Shown piece by piece: positions 55,323 through 64,000 of a DNA stretch of 64,000 bases. Positions within the stretch are counted from its first letter, which is position 1. Each line of letters begins with the position of its first letter. The translations under genes were made by a program, and so were the position numbers. Location of the stretch: contig CM067065.1 of NCBI GenBank assembly GCA_033980235.1, positions 7,147,328-7,211,327 on the forward strand. The letters run 5' to 3'. The notes below the pieces were generated by a model. The model searched no databases. It was not told the origin of the DNA and worked only from the letters and a program-made list of their open reading frames with translations. This DNA comes from Diadema setosum (Eukaryota > Echinodermata > Echinoidea > Diadematoida > Diadematidae).

Positions 55323-57892
55323 GAAGATGCGTTTGTCATTCGGTGTATATTATAGGTCTTTATTCACAGCGAACCAATAATTTTTATCGTATTGGATTTA
55401 AGTTGAGGAATTGCTACTGTTTCCCCCGATGAAAGATGTATAATAATAATGGTCTCATTCAGTCACTGCAACAAGCTTTTTAGGTTTTATGAAAAACGTT
55501 CCCACTTTGGATCGTAATAGTGGTGTTAAACAATATGCCGGGTATAGTGTACAAATAGTTGGAGAGATTTGACTACGAAAGCAAAAATCAGGTTCATTGA
55601 TCCATGATTGATTTCAAAGTTAGGTTCCAGATTCTGCTCAAATCTTAATCCTCTGTACAAAACTCGAACTTTTCACAGGTACCAATGACGTGGATGTCAG
55701 TGTGTGCTTACATGACCCTGAACAATAGGCATGAATACCACCTTTTCAGAGTTCTGCTGACTATTCGTATAGGCTTACGGACTCTTGCTACAAGGCACAT
55801 GAACGCTTTACTAATAATTCATGGTATGGCGGATTGCCCTTTGTACTATACTAGACTGATGGTAAAGGGTAGAATACATTCACACGGAAAAAGTAAAACG
55901 TGTTTCCATGTGCTTGCATACAGTACTATTTTCAGGATGGATAAGGACTTACATGTACTTTAATAGTGTTCATGAATTTTATAAAGCATTCAAACCCTGG
56001 CCATTGTCCTGGACCATTGTCGTAATTGGTATTAACCACACACTCGCATACACACCAATATTGACCCCTGTACAGAGGGTTGAAACAGGAAATCTAAAGA
56101 TACTTAACTCGAGAACTAATCTCGAATCTAATGAAACTGATTAATGCTTTCGTTTCAGGCCTCAAACAAAATTTTCCACTATTCAGCTGTTGCTCATATC
56201 AATGCCATTGTTATCTGATGTATAGTGTTCAAAACCGGGAATTTTGTTGTTGTTGTTGTTGTTGCTGTTGTTGTTTCTGTAACACCTAGTGCCAGCGTTC
56301 ACCGCTCTTGAAACCGTCTTGTAAAAATCCTCGATTTGTAAAGGTCTGCAGAGGTATTAGCGACTATGCACACCCATACACAAATAAACTTTACTTTTTG
56401 TTAATGTCAAACACTGTGTCGCTATTATGTTAACAGCATACAAACTAATTGTTAGTTGAGTTAGGTGGGGTATTAATCACATTGAGTGATAGTTTATTTT
56501 TGATTTGTACGCATGGGCTATACATTTTCTATTTTTATGCTGATGAGGATGATGATTATTGTTTGCGAGGTCAAAGGTTTAGCAGGGGCAGATCCAGGAA
56601 TTCTGTAAAGGGAGGGGGGGCGTGACTATTATATTTCTTGTAATAAAGGGGGAGCGTGCGCCGGTTGCGCCCCCTCTGTTTAATGGATCCGTCACTGTTT
56701 AGTGTTGGGGTCGGGTGGTGATCCAGAAATCTCTGAGATTAATGTTGAAGTTGTATTTTTTTCACTATTTTTCAGTTTTTGAAATAATAATGTATGAATA
56801 TATATTGCAAATGTACTATTCTCTATTTATTTCACAAGGCGTGCTCTGGGCCATGACGTCAATGGTTGCATGATTATATTGGAATTTTATTTTGTTTTTC
56901 ATGTTTTGAAGTTTGATGGCGGCCATGACGTAAAGGGGTGGGGATCAGGGGTTGAGTGATAATTTTCTAGTTTTTAATGAGGGGCAACATAACTAGGTGG
57001 GTCCACGTGCTTATGGGCAATAGTAAATGACTTTATACTTTTGTGTGCCATGGCCCTCATGTTGTCTCCATTTATTTCATTTTCATTTTGTGTAACGTGT
57101 ACGGTATATTTTATTCCTTCGTAATGGTCATTCTGGTTTTTGCTTCATGTTTGTAATGGTTATGATATGGATCCTCTATTCTTTACCTGATCGAATAAAT
57201 GAAAATGACGATTATTCATTCGCGTGCACAGTGTAGCAATAGGTTTACTATTCAATCACGTGTGTGTATGAATCAACAGTGTTCGATTCGGTTGAACGAC
57301 AAAGAGTTAAATGTGCCGCGAAACTGTTTACGCAGTGTAACAATGTTCAGAAAAAGAAAGATGGATACCGTAGGTCTTCTTTTGTGTCTTTTTGTTTGTG
57401 TTAAATAAGAAATGACCTTGCACATAGATTACGAGTGATAAAGAGTAGGCGTAACAGCCGGTATAATCATCGGACACACTATGTATAGGCCTTGCATAAT
57501 GATATCCTAGTAAATTTTTCAGCGGAACTAAGGTCGCGTCGGAGATTTCGTAAATAAGCTATGCAAACAAGCACAAAAGAAAAAGAAGGAAAAATGATCA
57601 GCATATTTGAAATAAATAAGATGAGTTAAGCTTATTCACTCGAAAACTATATGTTAAGATGAATGCTTTAAGAGTCCAATATGATTAATATTAATCATGT
57701 TATCTGTTTAGATTGTTCAATCATGCCTTTATTGGCGGAGGCAACACAAGAAAGAACAACAGAATTTGTTGCCTATCAGGGACTTACGAACAGATCTTAT
57801 ATTAATTTGTCTTACCGTAAATGAATTCCCTGCGATTTCCCCTTTCAATATTCATTCTTTGTATAGGATTCCCTGACTAGACTTAAAGGGAC
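55321..57892. other. Unassigned DNA with (GTT)n
   Basis: (GTT)n lies at 56244-56275. Frames of up to 92 codons (55685-55963) carry no domain. No repeat ends are recognised. Confidence 0.5.
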
Positions 57893-57896
57893 TGTA

Positions 57897-58450
57897 CAGT
57901 ACTGGTTGAGGTGGGGATTCATGTTTTGGACATTCCTATAAAAGTGAGATAATGAGAAACCTGGGGCCCGTTGCAGAAAACTTACCATTGAATTTCAATG
58001 GTAACTACCGTCAAAATTAGGCATCACAGCCAATCAGCATCAAGGATTATAAAAATTTACCGCTGATTTGAAGACTTACCGCTAGAGAGGAGCGGTAAGT
58101 CCAGCGGTAAGGGTTTTATGCAACAGGGCCCAGTTATGAATTATGAAAGAGCATGTAATTTTAAGAAGGATTCAACGTTTATTTGATGAAAATTTGTTTT
58201 CAAATGGCTGAGATTTCAATAAAAAGAAGTGATAATGATAAAAGGCGACAGTCCACGCCTTTTATTATTGGATCTCTTTGTTTCACCTTGTTTCTGTACA
58301 TCTCAGCCATTTCAAAACCGATTCTCATCAAATAAACTATTGCTATCCCTTAGAATTACATGCTCTTTGACGGCCCATATCAAGAGTGGTTTCTGAATAT
58401 CTCGCAAAACGTTCCTAAATCCTCACCTCGACCAGAACTATACACACCCT
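57897..58450. mobile_element. TTAA-flanked MITE, family C copy 1, with nested MITE
   Basis: TTAA is at 57893-57896 and 58451-58454. The ends AGGGACTGTACAGTACTGGT (then TGAGGTGGGGATT) and AATCCTCACCTCGACCAGAA are inverted. TTATTTGATGAAAAT pairs with ATTCTCATCAAATAAA further in. The GGCCCGTTGC-type MITE sits inside at 57964-58131. The sister copy at 62101-62478 lacks it. Confidence 0.9.
57964..58131. mobile_element. MITE with GGGCCCGTTGC ends, copy 2, nested
   Basis: It matches 3041-3204 along its length. The host reads GAGAAACCT on the left and TTATGAATTATGAAAGA on the right. The empty site at 62160-62190 reads GAGAAACCTCTTATGAAATA. This element is therefore younger than its host. Confidence 0.9.
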
Positions 58451-58454
58451 TTAA

Positions 58455-59892
58455 ACCTTTGTAAGGTATTCTCTATAAATACGCCAACAGTGTCCCCCTT
58501 TGTTGTCATGACAAACACACATGACAGACACATGAAAGTACTAAAAACAGTCATCTTTGTAAAGGTTATACACCAGAATAGGAGTTAGTTATTAATATTT
58601 TGTAATACTATGTTGAAGTTCGAAGGAATCATATACTGAATGAAAGACAGATTATTCAGAGGGGAGAAAAAAAAAACTAAACACTGTTATGACATTTGTC
58701 CTTTGAGACTTCGAAATTTAAGCGCTTCTTTCTTACCTTAGTATGAACTTATGCACCCAAGAAATGAGTTACTACTGTGAAAAATCGTTTATCCGTTCTC
58801 AAGGTAGCTTTAAACACACGAACAGACAAACGAGCATACGAAGAGACAGACAGGCATCATGGAACCGAAAACAAGCAAAAGTTTCACATGCCGGCGGAGG
58901 TTTAAAAAGGGGACAAAGATGCAAAACAGACAAATGACACCTACATTGGCCGCATGATAGACAAACACAACTCTATCAGCTTCGATCGCTCTGTGCACGC
59001 CAGCAGATCGAGTTAGCATTATGACCTGCGATGGGTACGTTTTGTTTCCTCTCTCGAAGGAACATCGGCGTCGGTGGTGGCGGCTGTATAGTTCACTGTT
59101 TACCGAGCAATGCTGCAATAGCAAAGAGGAATGAAAAATTGTGTTCGATATAGTTCCCGATGAAGTTGAAAGTTTTTTGGTCACAATACTCCAGAGACAA
59201 ACAGCCTCCTCACAAACGAGCCCAACATGAAGTGATCTATTATTACCGTGCATCACAAAACAAACAAAAAGTCGAACGCTCTGATTTTGTGATAGGACTG
59301 AAAGTAGGTGAATCGAGTCAACCCAGCCAATCTTGTGTTTTTCATATTTTCTGAAAGAGCAAATTTTCGTCTGTATATCATACCAGAGTTTGGGATCAGA
59401 AAGTGAACAGGAATCTGTGTTTTTAGTAGGTTTTCTCGAACACTTTTTAGTATAAGAGTCAATGATTAGGTGTTCCTCACAATGTCTCATGGAGTCCTCT
59501 TTTTTATTTTGTAAAAACCCTGCCCATACTCTTCACTTTCAACAACACACACTCAGTAACTTTTGAAAGAATCATGCTACTGCTTTGTAAGTCGACATCA
59601 ATTATTTACATGTGTTGACGAAGCATGCTGAACTTCAGCTTCATCTAAGAGTCCATCATTTTTTTTTATTTTTTTTGCTCCGTTGATTTAACATCCTGTT
59701 TTTTGCTATCACGGCTTGGTAAAGATTAAGCGCTTGAATACACTCTGTACTTTTGATCCTCTTTTCTCAGTTCACACTTTGCAGAGTGTACTATACTTTC
59801 TTTCCAATATTATGATAGGTTATAGGAGAACGTATTTGAATTGAGTTCTACATCATTTAAAAGCTTAAAGTCTGTTCTTTCAGAATCTGCCC
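58455..59892. other. Unassigned DNA with one long minus frame
   Basis: A 226-codon minus frame (58810-59490) is the longest outside repeats. Cys- and Val-rich hydrophobic stretches at its end could resemble a membrane segment, but I recognise no family and see no support from splice sites. It might be 5' UTR or promoter-proximal DNA of the transporter gene that starts at 61827. I leave it uncalled. Confidence 0.35.
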
Positions 59893-59896
59893 TTAA

Positions 59897-60063
59897 AGGA
59901 CAAGTTCACCTTCATAGACATGTGGGTTGAGTGAATGCAGCAATATTAGCAGAACACATCAGTGAGAGTTTGAACAAAATCGGACAATCCGTTAAAAAGT
60001 GATGAATTTTTGAATTTTCTGCTCAGTCACGGCTGGATGAAAAGACTACTATAGCTTTGTGAC
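59897..60063. mobile_element. Family A MITE, one arm only
   Basis: TTAA at 59893-59896 is followed by AGGACAAGTTCACCTTCATA and the right-arm sequence in reverse, up to GACTACTATAGCTT. The other arm is absent. Confidence 0.85.
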
Positions 60064-60771
60064 GCAGGGTCTCAGTTATATCGTGGTGACTACAATCGCT
60101 TACAGAAATTGGGCTGTGTAAATACAAAGAAGAAATTGCTTCAAGCACAAGCTTACCCATGTCAAGCGCATGTCCTAACAGTTTAAGTAAATCGATTCCG
60201 TGTGGATTACCTTCTCGTTGTCATCTATTATTTTCCCACGATGATATACTATAATCATTAATCTATTTTAAATCCAATAAAAACTGATAAGCAAAAAGAA
60301 AACAAAAGTAAAAAGGTCTCAGGTTTACTTTTCTTCGGTGAGCATCTTTCTGATTTGGAGGTGGGGGAAAAGCATATCCGCTGTCGATCATGCATCATCA
60401 TTACATGGATATTAATGTTCTGAACATGGTACATCTCAGCTCAGACATCTCATATCAGCTTTCATGCAAGACAAAATGGATCTACAATTATTTTGCAAGC
60501 CCTTTATTGGATGAACCACACACACGATCACACGCACGTGAATGTTATGTTCGGGAGTTTCAATCACTATAATACATGTATGTCCGCAGTTCGACATTTC
60601 CACATTATGTGAATTCTCCGTTTCATCTTTATCCAATACCCCTTCAATCCAATATTTCGCGCATTCCCGTACTTGGTATTTCCTAGTTCGTCAAGAGACA
60701 CACTCCTGAAAACCAAGATGAAGAGACGGGCGGTGGAGGATGGGGGGAAGGGGGAGAGGGCTGTGGGGACT
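60064..60771. other. Unassigned DNA
   Basis: Nothing recognised; G-rich patch at 60725-60770. Confidence 0.5.
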
Positions 60772-60775
60772 TTAA

Positions 60776-61228
60776 AAGGGACCTCCGGATGATTTTCAGA
60801 CTTTTACATTTGAACAACTATAAATCAGTCAAACTGAGTAAAGAGTTTCCGAATTTATAGTGATTGGGATAAGTAATGAGAACGTTTTCAAAATTTATAA
60901 TGAATTGCAATGAACAAGGATGATGACATGACAGCCTCACCATAAGAATGCATGAGTTGGGGCTCAAGGAAGCAGAGCAAAAGAACGAAGGTATGCATGG
61001 ATTTTTTACAGGCGAACTTGTTGAGCAAGAGGTATTGTAATGGAATTACACTGCTACATTTCTGAAATATATAAGGCTCTGATGTCATCAACACTCTTCA
61101 GTGTAATTTGTTTAAGATTTTCAATTTATTGGTTTCTCTGCTCAAGGACCACAATAAATTCCACGGATCTATACATGGAGCTGTTATACTACATGATGTG
61201 AAATTATGAAAATCGTCCGGAATGCCCC
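60776..61228. mobile_element. TTAA-flanked MITE, family D copy 2
   Basis: TTAA is at 60772-60775 and 61229-61232. The ends AGGGACCTCCGGATGATTTT and AAAATCGTCCGGAATGCCCC are imperfect inverted repeats. It is non-coding. Confidence 0.85.
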
Positions 61229-61232
61229 TTTA

Positions 61233-61826
61233 ATTTTTGATCTTTTTTTTTTTCTCTTTGTAAGATATAGAAGAAATAACAGTGGGCGCAACCCCCTTTA
61301 GTCTTCTGGGTTTTTTTATGTTTGCTTCGTTTGTTTGTTTGTTTTTGTTTGTTTTGTCTTCTTTGCTTGTCAGCTGATTAATTTGTACCCTTTTGTCAAG
61401 GCCCTCTCCTTGTATGGTGAAGAGAGCCCAGCCGAGTCGGGTTGCTGTTGCGTTCAACTATACGGGGCCCACTTCGCTCGTCCGTTACAGCTAGAGGGTA
61501 TTGACAAAAGGCTAATTAAAAAATGGCACCAGAAATATGAATTGCAATGCTCCCCCTTTATGGAATTCCTGGATCCGACCGCGACAGAGTGCTCATGGAA
61601 AATAAATGCCTTTTTTTCTATAAAAAAAAAAAAAGAAAAAAAAGTTACATACTGTGATTTGATTCCTTTTATCGTGGTTGTAAAGAGCATTGACTATTGC
61701 ATTGACTCAAACGATTTAAAGGGACGCCAAATATTCTTTTCCTTTCCTTTCCAAAACCCTTCAATAAGTATATATCATGTTCATGTATTTTGCTTTGTTT
61801 TACTTTTTCTTATTGGAAATATCCAG
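61233..61826. other. Unassigned DNA, upstream intron or 5' flank of transporter exon
   Basis: A 219-codon + frame runs from 61335 through here into the transporter exon, but in a different frame from the transporter. It has T-runs and A-runs and no domain. It is probably intronic. Confidence 0.45.
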
Positions 61827-62056
61827 CCTCATGACTCAAAGGAAGAAAATTGCGGAGAAAAGGGATTGCTGCGGCACTCGTCGCTATGGTTACGGGCGCG
61901 TCATCCTCGTCGCCAGATTCGCCTACTTTCTACTCCAGACTGGCCTGATGGAATCCTTCGGGGTTCTCCTCCCGGGACTGAGGGATTACTTTGAGGTGTC
62001 TAACGCCGCCATCGGGTTCATCACATCCCTCTCCATTACAACCATGTACCTCGGAG
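61827..62056 (+). CDS. SLC16/monocarboxylate-transporter-like, first coding exon
   Basis: The exon lies between an acceptor (GGAAATATCCAG) and a donor (CGGAG|GTTAGT). ATG at 61831 opens 75 codons plus one base, so the intron is phase 1. The protein starts with a basic N terminus (MTQRKKIAEKRDCCGTRRYG). A first membrane segment follows (about residues 20-38, GRVILVARFAYFLLQTGL), then MESFGVLLPGLRDYFEVSNA, which matches the SFGVF-x-x-x-(L)-x-x-YF loop between TM1 and TM2 of SLC16 proteins. TM2 then begins (IGFITSLSITTMYLGG). SLC16 members are 12-TM major-facilitator carriers in the plasma membrane for lactate, pyruvate, aromatic amino acids or creatine; the substrate cannot be told from this piece. 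The usual acidic-Gly-Gly-Trp-Gly-Trp start of TM1 is altered (RYGYGR). Other exons must lie beyond 64000. A more distant MFS member is possible. Confidence 0.72.
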
Positions 62057-62100
62057 GTTAGTCACGTGGTAGCAACCCTCATTCTTGGTCTTAATGTTAA

Positions 62101-62478
62101 AGGGATGGGACAGTTTCGGTTGAGGTGGGACTTCAGGTTTCCAACGTTTTTAGATGATGAGAAACCTCTTATGAAATATGAAAGATTATAATAAATTCCA
62201 AGAGGAATTCCAAGGTTATTTGATGAAAATAGGTTTTAAAATGGCTGACTGAGAATGATATCCAAAAAAAGACGCTCCTAATAAAAGGTGGGACCCACCT
62301 TTTATTAGGATCGCCTTGTTTCACTTTGTTTTGGAAAATCTCAGCCATTTCGAAACCAAGTTTCATCAAATAAACTTTGAATTCTCTATATGCTCTTTAA
62401 CATTCATACAGTGGTTTCTAGTAATGTCACAAAAAGTTAAAAGCTGAATCCTCACCTCAACCAATACTATGCCATCCC
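62101..62478. mobile_element. TTAA MITE, family C copy 2
   Basis: TTAA is at 62097-62100, and CCCTTAG on the right is a mutated TTAA. The ends AGGGATGGGACAGTTTCGGT and ACCAATACTATGCCATCCCT are inverted, with GTTGAGGTGGGA and CCTCACCTCAAC inside. The central hairpin is AATAAAAGGTGGGACCCACC. It lies 44 bp after the transporter exon's donor. Confidence 0.88.
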
Positions 62479-62689
62479 TTAGACTACTTTGATATTATTT
62501 CTCCTTCGTTACACCAAGGAGGTTTAAGACATAATGTCACAACAACATCCTTATTCCCTTGATCTTTAATGTGTCATGCCGATGTGACTCAATGATATTT
62601 ATTGTATTTGAATATTTTATATTGATATCAAATACTGAACAATTTATGAAATATTTGTCAAAGTAGATCTGCCCCACAGATAGAAAGAC

Positions 62690-63678
62690 AATTCAGGAGC
62701 TACCTCTTGTAGGTTCAGGAGCTACCTCTTGAACAGGAAGCAATATGTCTCTTTAAATGGTTGCAATTCACAAATGTTAAATGTTAAATGTGGGGTCCCA
62801 CAGGGAAGTTTATTAGGTCCGCTTCTGTTTCTTATTTATATGAATGATTTCTGTAAATCATCAGATATTCTTTCTTTCATTCTCTTTGCGGATGATTCAA
62901 ATCTGTTTTTTTTTTTTTCGCATAATAATCCTTTTACCCTAGTAAAGACATTAAATTTTGAATTCAATCTTCAAAAAACAAAATATATGCTTTTCAGCAA
63001 CTCCATTGAGGCACTACCTGCTGATATTATTTTTGATGGCACACCACTGGAAAATGTTTTTTTATATCAAATTTCTGGGAATAACAGTTGATAATAGGCT
63101 TTCATGGAAATTTCATATTGATAGTATATGTAAGATTATTTCTCGAAACATCGGTATAATCAACAAGATTAAATTTTGTCTTCCTTTGTCGTCCCTGCTT
63201 ACCATCCCTCATATTGCCTTATTTAAATTACGGTATTCTTGTATGGGGAAATACATATCAAACTCTTTTGGATAAATTACTTCTGCTACAAAAGAAGTCA
63301 CTGCGTATTATATGTCACACTGCATATTTGTCTCATACTGATCCGTTATTTTTTGAACATAAAATATTTAAAATTAAAGATTTGTATTTGTTTAATTTAG
63401 GACAATTCATGTATAATTACAATAAAAATAATCTTCCATATATATTTGAATCAATGTTTTCAAAAAATCAATCTGTTCATAATTATCCTACAAGGCAATC
63501 CAACGAATTTCATTTACCATTTTTTAGGACTTTGCTGGCTCAGCAAACCTTCATCTACGAGGGGCCTAAGTATTGGAACTCACTTCCCAACGACATAATA
63601 ACAGCACAAACTTTGAATTCTTTTAAGAACAAATTAAAATTCTTTCTGTTGAAATCTTATGATATACAACCAAATTAG
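62690..63678 (+). pseudogene. Jockey/CR1-type LINE reverse transcriptase, truncated
   Basis: From 62729 the frame gives SLNGCNSQMLNVKCGVPQGS, then LLGPLLFLIYMNDF (motif B region) and FADDSNLF (motif C, about 62883-62906). An internal deletion then removes the fingers-to-thumb link and brings in NLQKTKYMLFSNS. A frame change near 63070 leads to KFLGITVDNRLSWKFHIDSI. A second, near 63220, leads to YLNYGILVWGNTY, then YPTRQSNEF and NSLPNDII, ending at a stop at 63676. Motif A and everything upstream are absent, so it is a 5'-truncated copy in the transporter intron. A 20-bp duplication (CAGGAGCTACCTCTTG) marks 62694-62731. Confidence 0.85.
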
Positions 63679-64000
63679 TTTCGGTTTCATTCTCTCAATC
63701 AAGTCGTTTGTTTGTTTGTTTGTTTGTTTTTACAAGTATTAAGATATCACACAGAAATCATCTTTTAAGGAAAACAATCTGTCTAACATAAGTTTACCTC
63801 AGATATTTATTTTATTGTACCAGTAACAGTGAGTCTATTCTCTTTCTCTTTTTTTCTTATATCCGTTCCTATGCATTCATACCGGCATATGCACCCAATC
63901 AATCGCAATTTCAAACCAGGGAGCGTTGTATTGTTTTGTTATTGCATTTTAATCATGAAGTACAGTATGCTTGTGTCCACGAAGGCGCGTGTTTTACCAT
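63679..64000. other. LINE 3' flank with (TTTG)n
   Basis: A (GTTT)n tract lies at 63708-63730. The end of the LINE 3' UTR cannot be fixed. No further exon of the transporter is visible before the window ends. Confidence 0.5.

Noticed and set aside
61335..61994. 219-codon + frame overlapping the transporter exon
   Set aside because: It is in a different frame from the clear membrane protein and crosses T- and A-runs.

Overview
This is eukaryotic, intron-bearing DNA of roughly 37-38% G+C, with no bacterial-type operons. The repeats point to a marine invertebrate: hairpin elements inserted at TTAA sites, a tRNA-derived SINE, a Kolobok-like transposon, an L1/Tx1-type LINE and jockey/CR1-type LINE fragments, a zinc-binding P2X7-type domain outside any P2X receptor, and many copies of the word TACATGTA. 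An echinoderm such as a sea urchin is my best guess, but this is inference and I cannot name a species.

Very little of the window is host gene. The one convincing host coding exon is at 61827-62056 (+). It is the first coding exon of an SLC16/monocarboxylate-transporter-like protein, with a clean splice acceptor and donor. Its downstream intron runs to the window edge and is filled with a TTAA hairpin element and a decayed LINE. A possible exon of unknown identity lies near 39073-39221.

The most interesting object is at 26297-34258. It is an approximately 8.0-kb unit bounded by near-identical 18-bp inverted ends, flanked on both sides by TTAA, with matching inverted motifs further inside. 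On the + strand near its left end it carries a broken THAP zinc-finger exon followed by plausible small exons. On the - strand from its right side it carries a broken gene for the zinc-coordinating domain known from the P2X7 receptor tail. THAP plus TTAA fits the Kolobok superfamily. I did not find the catalytic core.

Around it lie at least five families of short elements that also sit in TTAA. Four of these have AGG-type ends: 7111-7683, 12914-13451, 54203-54762 and 59897-60063; 10216-10781; 57897-58450 and 62101-62478; 54767-55068 and 60776-61228. A fifth is at 41207-41791. Several are nested or adjacent in ways that let the order of insertion be read from the sequence.

Other layers, left to right, are: an inverted repeat pair (1-490 and 3957-4372); a multi-level foldback complex (8629-10211); a LINE 3' end with tandemly duplicated UTR (14150-15740); a CACGAG-word foldback and a SINE (16465-16946); a modular array built on TGCGTTTATCAAC in both orientations (17600-18660); elements rich in TAAACA/TGTTTA (20020-20620, 42060-42755); inverted-end elements whose interior is telomere-like (20781-20986, 21275-21494, 25193-25391); ~166-bp tandem repeats carrying palindromic nuclear-receptor-type half-sites (22990-23560, 37070-37800); a 43558-44535 element with direct half-site repeats sitting in one copy of a local duplication (42890-46590); an L1/Tx1-type LINE (46822-50229); and a jockey/CR1-type LINE fragment (62690-63678). 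The rest is A+T-rich unrecognised DNA with microsatellites.
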